A stretch of 64,000 nt of DNA from Pseudoalteromonas sp. DL-6 (lineage in GTDB: Bacteria; Pseudomonadota; Gammaproteobacteria; Enterobacterales; Alteromonadaceae): NCBI RefSeq assembly GCF_004328665.1, contig NZ_CP019770.1, positions 1,612,001 through 1,676,000 on the forward strand. Reading direction: 5' to 3'. The notes beneath the pieces were generated by a model. That model did no database searches. It was not told where the DNA came from and was given only the letters and a program-made list of their open reading frames with translations. Every line of letters begins with the position of its first letter. Position 1 is the stretch's first letter. Shown piece after piece: positions 45,873 to 55,721 of this stretch. The translations under genes were made by a program, and so were the position numbers.

Positions 45873-46799
45873 TTATAGTGCTTGCTCTAACTGTGGTAAA
45901 ACATCAAATAAGTCAGCAACTAAACCGTAATCAGCTACTTGGAATATTGGCGCATCAGGGTCTTTATTAATGGCAACAATAACTTTTGAATCTTTCATAC
46001 CCGCAAGATGCTGAATGGCACCACTAATACCCACAGCAATATATAAATTAGGCGCGACAATTTTACCTGTTTGCCCTACTTGCATATCGTTAGGCACAAA
46101 GCCCGCGTCAACCGCTGCACGTGATGCACCAATAGCGGCACCGAGTTTATCGGCAATGCCATTTAATAATGCAAAATTTTCACCATTTTGCATACCACGA
46201 CCACCCGAAATAACCACATCTGCAGCCGTTAGCTCTGGACGCTCTGATTCAGTTTGTTCAACACTAACAAAACTGCTTAACTGTGAATCAGAGACTGCAT
46301 CTACAGCGGTTACATTAGCTGGAGCTTGCTCGCCTTGTAAATCAAAGCTACTTGCACGTACTGTGATCACTTTTTTACTATCGAGCGATTTAACCGTTGC
46401 AATAGCATTACCCGCGTAAATTGGGCGCTTAAATGTATCAGCATCTATTACATCAATAATTTCTGAAATCTGCGCTACATCTAATAATGCGGCAACACGC
46501 GGCATAAAGTTTTTACCTGTGGTAGTGGCACTTGCCACAATATGGCTGTAACTGTCAGCTAGTGATAACACTAGATCTGTCATACTTTCAGCAAGTTGAT
46601 GCTCATAAACTGCATTATCAGCAAGTAAAACATTCGCAACACCCTCAATGCTCGCGAGTGACTCACTCATGGCGCCAAGGTTTATGCCTGCTAATAATAC
46701 ATCTACGTCAAAGCCTAATTTTTTAGCGGCATTAATCGTTTTTGAGGTTTCTGGTTTTAAGGCACCGTTATCGTGCTCTGCAATTACAAGAGTTTTCAT
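45873..46799 (-). CDS. etfA: Electron transfer flavoprotein alpha subunit
   Basis: 308 residues. The C-terminal FAD-binding half is clear: [63 protein letters not shown] and [16 protein letters not shown]. It accepts electrons from acyl-CoA dehydrogenases together with EtfB and passes them to ETF-quinone oxidoreductase. Its start directly follows the etfB stop, so the two subunits are made from one transcript. Confidence 0.96.
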   Translation of the reverse strand: MKTLVIAEHDNGALKPETSKTINAAKKLGFDVDVLLAGINLGAMSESLASIEGVANVLLADNAVYEHQLAESMTDLVLSLADSYSHIVASATTTGKNFMPRVAALLDVAQISEIIDVIDADTFKRPIYAGNAIATVKSLDSKKVITVRASSFDLQGEQAPANVTAVDAVSDSQLSSFVSVEQTESERPELTAADVVISGGRGMQNGENFALLNGIADKLGAAIGASRAAVDAGFVPNDMQVGQTGKIVAPNLYIAVGISGAIQHLAGMKDSKVIVAINKDPDAPIFQVADYGLVADLFDVLPQLEQAL

Positions 46800-47549
46800 T
46801 TAAATCACCTTTGCCTCTGTTTTAAGTTTTTCTACAAGCTGTGCAACATCTTCAACAATAATCCCGCCGCTACGTTTTGCAGGCTCTTCTACACTGACCA
46901 ATTCAATACGCGGGGCTAAATCTACACCTAGCGAATCAGCCGCAATAACTTCTAACGGCTTACGTTTAGCTTTCATAATATTAGGTAGTGACGCATAACG
47001 TGGCTCGTTTAAACGTAAATCGGTGGTGACTATTGCGGGTAAATTAAGTGCAACAGTTTGCAAACCGCCATCAACTTCACGAGTAACATTTACTTTGCCA
47101 TTTTCAATAACAACTTTAGAAGCAAACGTGCCTTGGCCGCGATTAGTCAACGCTGCTAGCATTTGACCTGTTTGATTGTTATCAGAATCGATAGACTGCT
47201 TACCTAAAATAACCAGCTCAGGCGATTCTTGCTCTACTACTTTTGCAAGCAATTTTGCTATGTGTAAAGACTCTAAATTTTGCTCTGTTTCAACATGAAT
47301 CGCTTTATCTGCGCCCAAAGCTAATGCTGTACGTAATTGTTCTTGTGATGCTTTTGCGCCAATCGTAACAACAACCACTTCGGTTGCAGTACCCGCTTCT
47401 TTTAAACGAATCGCTTCTTCTACCGCAATTTCACAAAATGGGTTCATGGCCATTTTTACGTTAGTTAAATCAACACCGCTGTTGTCAGGTTTAACGCGAG
47501 CTTTTACGTTGTAGTCGATCACTCTTTTTATTGGTACGAGAACTTTCAT
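46800..47549 (-). CDS. etfB: Electron transfer flavoprotein beta subunit
   Basis: 249 residues starting [22 protein letters not shown], with [17 protein letters not shown] and the AMP-binding stretch [21 protein letters not shown], all standard for EtfB. Divergent from etfD across a region with two ACGT palindromes. The neighbouring etfD encodes the partner that reoxidises ETF. Confidence 0.96.
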   Translation of the reverse strand: MKVLVPIKRVIDYNVKARVKPDNSGVDLTNVKMAMNPFCEIAVEEAIRLKEAGTATEVVVVTIGAKASQEQLRTALALGADKAIHVETEQNLESLHIAKLLAKVVEQESPELVILGKQSIDSDNNQTGQMLAALTNRGQGTFASKVVIENGKVNVTREVDGGLQTVALNLPAIVTTDLRLNEPRYASLPNIMKAKRKPLEVIAADSLGVDLAPRIELVSVEEPAKRSGGIIVEDVAQLVEKLKTEAKVI

Positions 47550-47580
47550 AGGGACTCCATAATTATTTAAACCTATAAGC

Positions 47581-47645
47581 TAACGTCTACGTCAACCTAT
47601 TTATTTTATGAAATCAGACTACTTCCTGTTGACGTAAACGTCAAC
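47581..47645. promoter_or_regulatory. Two LiuR-like palindromes between etfBA and etfD
   Basis: GTTGACGT-AA-ACGTCAAC (47628-47645) is palindromic apart from its central pair. A weaker copy, TAACGTCTACGTCAAC, lies at 47581-47596. Both share the ACGT-N2-ACGT core seen upstream of the bkd operon. Similar sites are described for LiuR, the MerR-family regulator of branched-chain amino acid degradation; assignment is by motif and gene function. Confidence 0.65.
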
Positions 47646-47769
47646 CTAAAATAACCTTAAACTATTCACAACCTGTAACGATTAATTTGCATAACAAAGA
47701 AACAGGTTGCTTAGCTTACTTTTTGCCAAATAATGCAAAGGTGAGTCCGTCATAGATAAAGAGGTTATT

Positions 47770-49416
47770 ATGATTGAACGCGAAACCATGGAATTTGATG
47801 TTGTAGTTGTAGGGGCAGGTCCTGCGGGGCTTTCAACAGCAATTAAACTCGCGCAGCAAGCACAAGAAAAACAACAAGAGTGCATGATATGTGTAGTTGA
47901 AAAAGGCTCAGAAGTTGGCGCACATGTATTATCAGGTGCCGTTTTTGAAACCAAAGCACTTGACGAATTACTGCCAAATTGGCAGGAACTCGGTGCTCCT
48001 GTTTCGACTAAAGTGGTAAATGATGAGATTTACTGGTTTAACAACGAACATAAAGCAACCTCAATTCCTCACTTTGCTACACCAAATACATTTCATAACA
48101 AGGGTAACTACATTGTTTCTATGGGTAATGTATGTCGCTGGTTAGCAGAGCAAGCAGAAAACCTTGGAGTAGAGATATTTCCAGGCTTTAGTGCGCATTC
48201 AGTCATTATTGAAGATGATGTTGTAAAAGGCATCATTACTGGCGATATGGGTGTAGATAAAAATGGCAATGAAAAAGACGGTTACATGCCAGGTATGGAG
48301 CTACGCGCTAAGTACACAGTATTTGCTGAGGGCTGTCGCGGTCATTTAGGTAAGCAACTGATCAATCAGTTTGCTTTAGACGATGAAAGTTCACCACAGC
48401 ATTATGGTCTAGGTTTTAAAGAAATTTGGCAAGTTGATGAATCTAAACATCAATTGGGTAAAGTTGTACACGGAACCGGTTGGCCATTAAGCGGTGACAC
48501 TGGCGGTGGCGCCTTTATGTATCACAGCGAAAACAACCAAGTGGTTGTGGGGTTAATTGTTGATTTAAATTACTCTAACCCACACTTAAGCCCGTTTGAT
48601 GAATTTCAACGATTAAAACATCACCCTATTTTCAAAAATACACTTGAAGGTGGTGAGCGTATTGCTTATGGTGCGCGCGCCATTGCCAAAGGCGGTTTAC
48701 ACTCTTTGCCTAAAATGCATTTCCCGGGTGGCTTGTTAGTGGGCTGTGATGCAGGCACGCTTAATTTTGCAAAAATTAAAGGTAATCATACGGCTATGAA
48801 GTCAGGCATGATAGCCGCTGAGGTCATTTTTAATGCGCTACAAAACGATTTAGCTAATAATGATTTAACCCAGTACACCGCTGAGTTTAAAAAGTCATGG
48901 GCGTATAAAGAGCTGTATCAGTCTCGTAATTTTGGCCCTGCTATGCATACCTTAGGTAAATTTGCAGGCGGCGCATATAACATGCTTGATCAAAATATAT
49001 TTAAGGGCGCCCTACCGTTTAGTTTTAAAGATAACGTACCTGACCATGCAACTTTAAAAGACGCTAACCAAGCTGAAAAAATTAACTACCCTAAGCCTGA
49101 TGGCAAACTCAGTTTTGATAAGCTTTCTTCGGTATTTTTATCTAATACTAATCATGAAGAATCGCAGCCGTGTCACTTAAAACTGAAAGATGCATCAATT
49201 CCGATTAACGTTAACTTAGTTAAATTTGACGAGCCAGCACAGCGCTACTGCCCTGCCGGCGTTTACGAAGTACAAGAAGTCGAAGACGAGCAATCCTTTG
49301 TGATCAACGCGCAAAACTGTGTGCATTGTAAAACCTGTGACATTAAAGATCCGAGCCAAAATATTACCTGGGTAACTCCCGAAGGTGCTGGTGGCCCTAA
49401 CTATCCCAATATGTAA
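47770..49416 (+). CDS. etfD: Electron transfer flavoprotein-ubiquinone oxidoreductase
   Basis: 548 residues. An N-terminal FAD-binding motif (VVVVGAGPAGLSTAIKLA, about 10-27), a quinone-binding membrane-surface region in the middle, and a C-terminal 4Fe-4S domain (CPAGVYEVQ, CVHCKTCDIKDPSQNITWVTPEG). It delivers electrons from ETF to the quinone pool at the inner membrane. Length fits the family (about 550). The ATG has GAGG upstream. It is divergent from etfBA with shared operators and ended by a UUCG-type terminator. Confidence 0.96.
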   Translation: MIERETMEFDVVVVGAGPAGLSTAIKLAQQAQEKQQECMICVVEKGSEVGAHVLSGAVFETKALDELLPNWQELGAPVSTKVVNDEIYWFNNEHKATSIPHFATPNTFHNKGNYIVSMGNVCRWLAEQAENLGVEIFPGFSAHSVIIEDDVVKGIITGDMGVDKNGNEKDGYMPGMELRAKYTVFAEGCRGHLGKQLINQFALDDESSPQHYGLGFKEIWQVDESKHQLGKVVHGTGWPLSGDTGGGAFMYHSENNQVVVGLIVDLNYSNPHLSPFDEFQRLKHHPIFKNTLEGGERIAYGARAIAKGGLHSLPKMHFPGGLLVGCDAGTLNFAKIKGNHTAMKSGMIAAEVIFNALQNDLANNDLTQYTAEFKKSWAYKELYQSRNFGPAMHTLGKFAGGAYNMLDQNIFKGALPFSFKDNVPDHATLKDANQAEKINYPKPDGKLSFDKLSSVFLSNTNHEESQPCHLKLKDASIPINVNLVKFDEPAQRYCPAGVYEVQEVEDEQSFVINAQNCVHCKTCDIKDPSQNITWVTPEGAGGPNYPNM

Positions 49417-49456
49417 CAACCTTTCTATAGAAATTATAAACTTATCCTAAATTGCA

Positions 49457-49476
49457 GGGGCTTCGGCCCCTTTTTT
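49457..49476 (+). terminator. Rho-independent terminator after etfD
   Basis: GGGGC-TTCG-GCCCC, a stable UUCG tetraloop stem, followed by six T residues. Confidence 0.93.
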
Positions 49477-49517
49477 GCGCTATGCTGTTAAGTAATATGA
49501 ATGAATGAGAGTGTGTT

Positions 49518-49982
49518 ATGGCGTCGTCGAGTGTAATTTTTCGTTTTTTAGCAGAACCAACCGATGTGAATTTTGGTGGTAAGGTGCATGGCGGTGTGGT
49601 CATGAAGTGGATTGACCAAGCGGGTTATGCCTGTGCTGCGGGCTGGAGCGGCCATTACTGTGTAACAGTATCGGTTGCGGGCGTTAAGTTTAGCCGTCCT
49701 ATCTTAGTTGGCCAAATTGTTGAGGTTGAAGCAAAAATTGCACACACCGGCAAAACCAGCATGCAAATTTTTATTCAAGTTCGCTGTGGCGACCCGAAAA
49801 CGCAAAACTTAGTTGAAACCAATCACTGTGTTATTAGCTTTGTTGCTATGGATGAAACGGGTTACCCTGTGGCGGTACCAGAATTTAAATCGGTTACCGA
49901 CGAAGACAAAAAGCTTGAGAACTACGCAATTAAAATGAAGCAAATAGCCATCGAAACAGAAAACTTATTAGATAAAGTTTAA
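49518..49982 (+). CDS. Acyl-CoA thioesterase, hotdog fold (YciA-like)
   Basis: 154 residues of a single hotdog domain: FLAEPTDVNFGGKVHGGVVMKWIDQAGYACA with the catalytic-helix G-V-M-K-W-I-D motif (Asp near residue 35), then TVSVAGVKFSRPILVGQIVEVEAKI. It hydrolyses acyl-CoA; chain length is not predictable. Between terminators and promoter regions it appears to be a single gene. Confidence 0.88.
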   Translation: MASSSVIFRFLAEPTDVNFGGKVHGGVVMKWIDQAGYACAAGWSGHYCVTVSVAGVKFSRPILVGQIVEVEAKIAHTGKTSMQIFIQVRCGDPKTQNLVETNHCVISFVAMDETGYPVAVPEFKSVTDEDKKLENYAIKMKQIAIETENLLDKV

Positions 49983-50232
49983 TTTAGTTACTTTTATAGG
50001 TATGTAGAAACTACAACAAGCTGTAAATTCTACAATTTTTATTTTTTAACAAATTAACAGTACGCTTAACAGCTGGATGTTTTGCGTACTGAAACCACCA
50101 AAAAAGTTCAATAAATACACTTTAAGAGCAAATATTAAACAAAAAAATTATTGGCATGTTCACTGCAATTAGTAAATCGACGTTTGATGAATCTATCGAA
50201 CATTAGATTTTATTTTTTAAAGGAGCTATACA

Positions 50233-50802
50233 ATGATTAAAACACTTTCTCTTTCTGCACTTGCTTTAGCAACACTGGGTTTTAATTCAGCAGCACAGGC
50301 TGATGTTACCGACATGGACTCTCCACGTATTTATACGGGTATTGGTTACGGCCAATATTCATTTCAGTTTGAAGATAGCGAAAACGACACCGATTTCGAT
50401 GACGACGCGCAAATGTTAAAAGGTTATATCGGTACTCAATTTAATGAACATTTAAGCCTTGAACTTGCCTATCAAAATTTTGATGAAGTGAGTGACATAG
50501 ACAGTAAAGCAGAAATTGATGGGGTATCACTAGCAGCGCGTTTTGCAGCGCCAATCACTGAAGATTTTTCTGTTTATGCAAAAGGCGGTTGGTTTGAATG
50601 GGATGCTGATTTAACTCAAGAACTACCAGTAGGCAGCGTTAGCGTATCACAAGACGGTGGTGACGTATTTTATGGTGCAGGTATTGAATATGCTTTCACA
50701 ACCAATATGCAAGTGCGTTTAGAGTATGAGCGTTACGAATTAGATGATGATATTGATCCAGAAATGGACGTTGCGTCAGTATCTTTCCAATATATGTTTT
50801 AA
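50233..50802 (+). CDS. Outer-membrane beta-barrel protein (OmpA-like/OmpW-type barrel)
   Basis: 189 residues with a signal peptide (MIKTLSLSALALATLGFNSA, cleavage after AQA near 23) and about eight amphipathic strands, for example RIYTGIGYGQYSFQFED and FSVYAKGGWFEWDAD. It ends in ASVSFQYMF with the terminal phenylalanine recognised by the BAM machinery. It is an 8-strand barrel without the OmpA periplasmic domain. The sequence is strongly acidic, as common in marine bacteria. Ligand or role unknown. Confidence 0.85.
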   Translation: MIKTLSLSALALATLGFNSAAQADVTDMDSPRIYTGIGYGQYSFQFEDSENDTDFDDDAQMLKGYIGTQFNEHLSLELAYQNFDEVSDIDSKAEIDGVSLAARFAAPITEDFSVYAKGGWFEWDADLTQELPVGSVSVSQDGGDVFYGAGIEYAFTTNMQVRLEYERYELDDDIDPEMDVASVSFQYMF

Positions 50803-50825
50803 TAACAACTCAATAGTTGCAATGT

Positions 50826-50859
50826 AAGGGTAAGGCTAGGTTTAGCCTTGCCCTTTTTT
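50826..50859 (+). terminator. Rho-independent terminator after the outer-membrane barrel gene
   Basis: AAGGGTAAGGCTA pairs with TAGCCTTGCCCTT (one G-T wobble) around a 4-base loop, then T6. Confidence 0.88.
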
Positions 50860-50974
50860 ATTCCACATTTAAACCAATCAGTCTAAACTCTCTTTATGCT
50901 GATTATATTAAGCTAATGCCACCAATGGTAATTACAGGTAGAATACCCCCCTATTTTATTTGTTAGCGAGCATT

Positions 50975-51679
50975 ATGAGCGATTATCAGATTTCGGCTAT
51001 TGGCCATATCCAATCACCGTATAAACAAAAATTTGCCATTCCTAGACAACCTCGATTAGTGCCAGAAGCAAAAGCTAAACTAATTTTTGCTGCAGATTTT
51101 AATCGTGAAGAATTTGTTCGTGGTTTAGATGAATTTAGCCACATTTGGCTGTTATTTCGTTTTCATGAAACCGCGGATAAAGGCTATTCAGCAATGGTGC
51201 GCCCGCCGCGCCTTGGTGGTAATGAACGTAAAGGCGTTTTTGCTACCCGCGCCACATTCAGACCTAACGCTATAGGGATGAGTGCTGTTAAGTTAGAGGG
51301 AATTGAATACAAAAATGGGCAGTTAGCGTTATTGCTCGCCGGTATTGATTTACTTGATGGTACACCTATTGTTGATATTAAGCCTTATTTGCCCTATTCA
51401 GACTCATTACCCGATGCCAGTGCAGGCTTTGCCGACACGCGCCCAGAAACTCACATGAGTGTTGAATTTAGTGAGCAAGCTTTGGAATTTATAAATAAAC
51501 AAAGCCACTATCCTGAGCTACAAGCGTTTATCAGCAATGTGCTAAAACAAGATCCTCGCCCAGCGTATAAAAAGCAAAAACAAGGCATGCAAAGTTATGG
51601 TATGAATTTGTATGAATACAACATTACCTGGCAAGTGACTGACTCTCATCATCTGGTTACTCATATAGAGCCCAGTTAA
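50975..51679 (+). CDS. trmO: tRNA (N6-threonylcarbamoyladenosine(37)-N6)-methyltransferase TrmO
   Basis: 234 residues of the TsaA/UPF0066 family. Begins YQISAIGHIQSPYKQKFAIPRQPRLV and contains the SAM-binding surface GVFATRATFRPNAIGMSAVKLEGI and LLDGTPIVDIKPYLPYSD. TrmO makes m6t6A at position 37 of ACY-decoding tRNA-Thr. The ATG at 50975 is chosen over an upstream TTG at 50960. It precedes proS on the same strand, separated by 129 bases. Confidence 0.93.
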   Translation: MSDYQISAIGHIQSPYKQKFAIPRQPRLVPEAKAKLIFAADFNREEFVRGLDEFSHIWLLFRFHETADKGYSAMVRPPRLGGNERKGVFATRATFRPNAIGMSAVKLEGIEYKNGQLALLLAGIDLLDGTPIVDIKPYLPYSDSLPDASAGFADTRPETHMSVEFSEQALEFINKQSHYPELQAFISNVLKQDPRPAYKKQKQGMQSYGMNLYEYNITWQVTDSHHLVTHIEPS

Positions 51680-51808
51680 ACTAACTTTAAAACCCTGCTA
51701 TGGCTATAAAATGCGATAAAAAATCACTTAGCGCTTTAGTGTCAATGCATCCGCTGGTAAACTGAGCGCCTTAATTAAAAGAACATATTACTCTATTTCG
51801 GAAAAAAC

Positions 51809-53533
51809 ATGCGTACTAGTCAATATATACTCGCTACACTTAAAGAAACGCCATCAGATGCGGAAATTGTATCGCATCAATTAATGCTTAGAGCCGGAAT
51901 GATCCGTCGCGTCGCTTCGGGTTTATACACTTGGCTACCCTCTGGTTTACGTGTGCTTAGAAAAGTAGAAAACATTGTACGCGAAGAAATGGATAAAGCA
52001 GGCGCAATTGAAATGCTAATGCCAGTAATTCAACCGGCTGACTTATGGGAAGAATCGGGCCGCTGGAGTGAGTTTGGTCCTGAGCTTATGCGCTTTACTG
52101 ATCGTCACAATCGTGAATTTGCCATGGGTCCTACCCATGAAGAAGTGATCACCGATTTTGTCCGCAAAGAAATTAACAGCTACAAGCAACTGCCTATTAC
52201 TTTGTACCAAGTACAAACTAAAGTACGTGACGAACGTCGTCCGCGCTTTGGTGTTATGCGTGCTCGTGAATTTACTATGAAAGATGCCTACTCATTCCAT
52301 TTAACCGATGAATGTTTAGATGCAACTTATCAAGTTATGCACAAAGCCTACTGTAATATTTTTGAACGTTTAGGCCTTGATTTCCGCCCTGTTATTGCTG
52401 ATACCGGCTCTATAGGCGGTAGTGTATCGCATGAGTTTCACGTACTTGCTGAATCTGGCGAAGACGCTATTGCCTTTAGTGATGCCAGTGACTACGCCGC
52501 TAATATTGAAAAAGCAGAAGCGCTAGCGCCAACTGAATCGCGCCCTGAAGCAAGCAAAGAGCTAAAAGCATTCCCAACGCCTGATGCTAAAACAATTAAT
52601 GAGCTGAAAAAACACTATGGTGTAAAACCACATCGCGGTGTTAAAACACTGATTGTTTATGGCGCCCCTGATGAAGACGGAAAACGTGGCTTAGTTGCAC
52701 TAGTACTGCGTGGCGATCACGAGCTTAATGAACTTAAAGCTGAAAAACACCCACTGGTTGCTGCACCACTAGAAATGGCAACCGAGGCAGATATTGTGGC
52801 TGCCATTGGCGCAAAACCGGGTTCTTTAGGCCCTGTTGGCTTAAACATGCCAATTATTGTTGATAGAACGGCGAATGTAATGGCTGATTTTGTAGCTGGT
52901 GCCAACAAAGACGATGAGCACTTTAGTGGTATTAACTGGGATCGCGACGTAACAGACTACGAGGTTGCTGATATCCGTAATATTGTTGAGGGCGATCCTA
53001 GCCCGTGTGGTCAAGGCACGTTGCAAATTAAGCGCGGTATTGAAGTTGGTCATATTTTCCAACTAGGTACTAAGTACTCAGAAGCAATGAAAGCAGGTGT
53101 ATTAAGCGAATCAGGTAAAAACCAAATAATGACTATGGGTTGTTATGGAATTGGTGTATCACGTATTGTTGCTGCAGCTATTGAGCAAAATAACGACCAA
53201 TACGGTATTACATGGCCTAAAGCTATCGCGCCTTTCGATTTAGCAATTGTGCCAATGAATATGCATAAATCGCATCGTATTCCTGATATTGCTAATAACC
53301 TATACCAAGGTTTAAAAGATGCAGGCTTAGATGTGCTATTTGATGACCGTAAGGAGCGCCCTGGTGTTATGTTTAACGACATGGAATTACTTGGTGTGCC
53401 TTACACGCTTGTAATTGGTGAGCGTAACCTTGATGAGAATAAGGTAGAACTTAAAAACCGCCGCACTGGCGAAAAGCTAATGATAGATATTGATAGCGCG
53501 ATTGAAACTATTAAAGCGCAATTTAACGCATAA
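51809..53533 (+). CDS. proS: Prolyl-tRNA synthetase (bacterial type with editing domain)
   Basis: 574 residues, the length of E. coli ProS (572). Class II motif 1 starts at about residue 60, motif 2 is [26 protein letters not shown], and motif 3 is [12 protein letters not shown]. The INS editing domain lies between about 230 and 390, with KTLIVYG and [13 protein letters not shown]. The C-terminal anticodon-binding domain starts near 470 (FDLAIVPMN). Complete and normal. Confidence 0.97.
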   Translation: MRTSQYILATLKETPSDAEIVSHQLMLRAGMIRRVASGLYTWLPSGLRVLRKVENIVREEMDKAGAIEMLMPVIQPADLWEESGRWSEFGPELMRFTDRHNREFAMGPTHEEVITDFVRKEINSYKQLPITLYQVQTKVRDERRPRFGVMRAREFTMKDAYSFHLTDECLDATYQVMHKAYCNIFERLGLDFRPVIADTGSIGGSVSHEFHVLAESGEDAIAFSDASDYAANIEKAEALAPTESRPEASKELKAFPTPDAKTINELKKHYGVKPHRGVKTLIVYGAPDEDGKRGLVALVLRGDHELNELKAEKHPLVAAPLEMATEADIVAAIGAKPGSLGPVGLNMPIIVDRTANVMADFVAGANKDDEHFSGINWDRDVTDYEVADIRNIVEGDPSPCGQGTLQIKRGIEVGHIFQLGTKYSEAMKAGVLSESGKNQIMTMGCYGIGVSRIVAAAIEQNNDQYGITWPKAIAPFDLAIVPMNMHKSHRIPDIANNLYQGLKDAGLDVLFDDRKERPGVMFNDMELLGVPYTLVIGERNLDENKVELKNRRTGEKLMIDIDSAIETIKAQFNA

Positions 53534-53547
53534 GCTTAAAGTTAATT

Positions 53548-53587
53548 AAAAAACCGCTGTATGATTTTTTCATACAGCGGTTTTTTT
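53548..53587 (+). terminator. Rho-independent terminator after proS
   Basis: A 16-bp stem (AAAAAACCGCTGTATG with CATACAGCGGTTTTTT) and a 7-base loop, followed by T. Confidence 0.92.
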
Positions 53588-53684
53588 ATTAATTGCTTAT
53601 AAAACAAGGTTCGCTTATCTAGTACTCTTTAAACACAAAACTAAAGCTAGGCATATAGTACTCTCTCATCATGATAATTTATAA

Positions 53685-53709
53685 AAAAAGGTCGCTGTGC
53701 GACCTTTTT
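53685..53709 (-). terminator. Rho-independent terminator after the NatAB-type operon
   Basis: AAAAAGGTCGC/GCGACCTTTTT with a TGT loop; T runs on both strands. It lies 22 bases after the permease stop. Confidence 0.88.
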
Positions 53710-53731
53710 AAATACTTTGCAATTAAAATGG

Positions 53732-54940
53732 TTATCTAAACAACACGTCTTCACGGTTAAACCATTTAACACAAAATGCCAATAGTGCACCGGCTATCAG
53801 TGCCGTAGCCAAAAATATCAATCCCACCAGCGTGTAATCGACTGTGCCTTTAATAATTTCTTTAATTGCTAAGGCGACGTTAGTAACCGGAATAAAGGCT
53901 GTTTTAGCGGTCAGTTCCATATTAGGCATTATGGAAATAATAATTGGGAAAAATACCACCATACTTAATGGCGTCATGTAATTTTGTGCTTCTTTAAACG
54001 AACGTGCATAGATTGATATAGCCAATGCTAATGCGGAAAAAATAGCTGCAATTGGCAATAACAATACAAAAATCATCAGCAAGTCTGTAATACCTAATGT
54101 ACTAAACGCGGCTTTAATAAACTCTAGATCAGCAAATGCGAGTGCTAATGCTATCCAACACCCCATACTAATCACGGTGATAGTAGTTGATGCGATTGAA
54201 GTAGTGAGTAGAGTTATAAATTTACCCAATACTAGCTCTGTACGAGTAATTGGCGTAAGTAGTAAAGTTTCTAACGTGCCACGTTCTTTTTCGCCGGCGC
54301 CTAAATCAATTGCTGGGTAAGTTGCCCCCATTAGCACTAGCGGGATAAGTAAATAAGGTAAAAACCCACCCACTTTTTCACCTAAGTTTTCACGTTTATC
54401 TGCAGTATCTACTTTAACTACATTAATTGGCTTTAAAATAGATTCTTGTGCGCTTTTATCGATACCAAAGCTCAATAGTTTACTTTCTTGAAGTGTATCG
54501 CTGTATTCTTTTGCGAGTTCTTTTACACGCTCAAATAAGAAATTTATTGATTTTGAATCATTAAATACAACTTGCCATTCACTTTGCTTTTTATCATTTA
54601 ATGTTTGTACTGCATCGCTTGGTAAGTATATTCCCATGTCGATATCGCCAGCAGTTACTCCTGCTTTTAGCTCCTCAACACTATTAAAAGTTTTAACGCC
54701 TTTATATAATTCAAAGCTTTTATGATAAAACACTTTATCAGTAAATTCTGGGGCAAAGTCGCCATTGATAATCGCATAAGTATTCACTTTTTGCTCTGCA
54801 TCAAGCGCGGCTTGCGAAGAGATAAACGCAACCACAGCAAATAACAACGGAAAAACCACAATCGGAAATACCACCACAAACAACAAGGTTTTTTTATCGC
54901 GTAGCAGCTCGGTTAATTCCTTTTTAAATACCTCAAACAT
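53732..54940 (-). CDS. ABC-2 type permease (NatB-like)
   Basis: 402 residues. One helix at about 20-40 (LLFVVVFPIVVFPLLFAVVAF), a large extracytoplasmic domain of about 150 residues, then five or six C-terminal helices with the GAGEKERGTLETLLLTPITRTELVLGK motif characteristic of ABC-2 exporters of the NatB/YhaP type. The family exports sodium or peptides/lipids; substrate is open. Its start overlaps the ATPase gene by eight bases. Confidence 0.87.
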   Translation of the reverse strand: MFEVFKKELTELLRDKKTLLFVVVFPIVVFPLLFAVVAFISSQAALDAEQKVNTYAIINGDFAPEFTDKVFYHKSFELYKGVKTFNSVEELKAGVTAGDIDMGIYLPSDAVQTLNDKKQSEWQVVFNDSKSINFLFERVKELAKEYSDTLQESKLLSFGIDKSAQESILKPINVVKVDTADKRENLGEKVGGFLPYLLIPLVLMGATYPAIDLGAGEKERGTLETLLLTPITRTELVLGKFITLLTTSIASTTITVISMGCWIALALAFADLEFIKAAFSTLGITDLLMIFVLLLPIAAIFSALALAISIYARSFKEAQNYMTPLSMVVFFPIIISIMPNMELTAKTAFIPVTNVALAIKEIIKGTVDYTLVGLIFLATALIAGALLAFCVKWFNREDVLFR

Positions 54941-55721
54941 CTTGCTTCTCCGTTAATATGTTCATAAACGCTTGGTTTAATTCTTCGCTGTTACCCGCTT
55001 GTTTAAATTCAGCGAGGGTGCCATCAAAACAACTTATACCTTCATTAATAACCGCTACACGGTCGCATAAAAGTGCAACTTCATCTAAATGGTGCGTTGA
55101 GAAAATAACCGGAGTTCCTTGTGCTTTTAAGCCTTTAATAAAGTTAATTACTGTTTGCGTGGTCATAATATCAAGCCCGGTAGTTGGCTCATCAAGAATA
55201 ACAACATCTGGGTGATGCACTACAGCACGCGCTATATTGGCTTTTTGTTTCATACCGGTTGATAAGTTTTCAGCGCGCTTATCAATAAATTTATGCATAT
55301 CGAGTAAGGTAAATAACTCTTCACAGCGTGCCTTGATTGCTTGCTTGCTCATGCCATGTAGCTTTGCAAAATATTCGATATTTTCTTTTACCGTTAGACG
55401 GCCATATAAACCAGTAGAGCCAGACAAAAACCCGATAGATTTACGCCCAATGAGTGGCTTTTTAATTATGTCATTTCCAGCAATAGTAATACTGCCATCA
55501 TCCGGTTTTAATGCGGTTGAAATCATTCTTAAGGTGGTGGTTTTACCCGCGCCATTAGGCCCTAATAGCCCTAATACTTCGCCTTTTGCACAGCTAAAGC
55601 TGACATTTTTAACCGAGTGAAAATAATCTTTATCTTCGCGTGGGTCTATTTCATCTGTTTTATTTTTTTTATGATCTTTAGTGAGCTTAAACTTCTTTTT
55701 AAGCGCGGTGACTTCTATCAT
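54933..55721 (-). CDS. ABC transporter ATP-binding protein (NatA-like)
   Basis: 262 residues with Walker A GLLGPNGAGKTTTLR (about 52-66), the signature LSTGMKQKANIARAV, Walker B VVILDEPTTGLD and the switch histidine STHHLDEV. A lysine-rich insert near the N-terminus (KKFKLTKDHKKNKTDEIDPRED) is longer than in most NatA proteins. It pairs with the overlapping permease. Its start overlaps the DUF3025 stop by four bases (ATGA). Confidence 0.9.
   Translation of the reverse strand: MIEVTALKKKFKLTKDHKKNKTDEIDPREDKDYFHSVKNVSFSCAKGEVLGLLGPNGAGKTTTLRMISTALKPDDGSITIAGNDIIKKPLIGRKSIGFLSGSTGLYGRLTVKENIEYFAKLHGMSKQAIKARCEELFTLLDMHKFIDKRAENLSTGMKQKANIARAVVHHPDVVILDEPTTGLDIMTTQTVINFIKGLKAQGTPVIFSTHHLDEVALLCDRVAVINEGISCFDGTLAEFKQAGNSEELNQAFMNILTEKQDV

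Noticed and set aside
46015..46419. Plus-strand 134-residue frame
   Set aside because: Antisense shadow of etfA, low-complexity composition and no ribosome site.
55237..55620. Plus-strand 127-residue frame
   Set aside because: Lies entirely antisense to the well-supported ABC ATPase gene; its reading is a shadow of that gene's codons.
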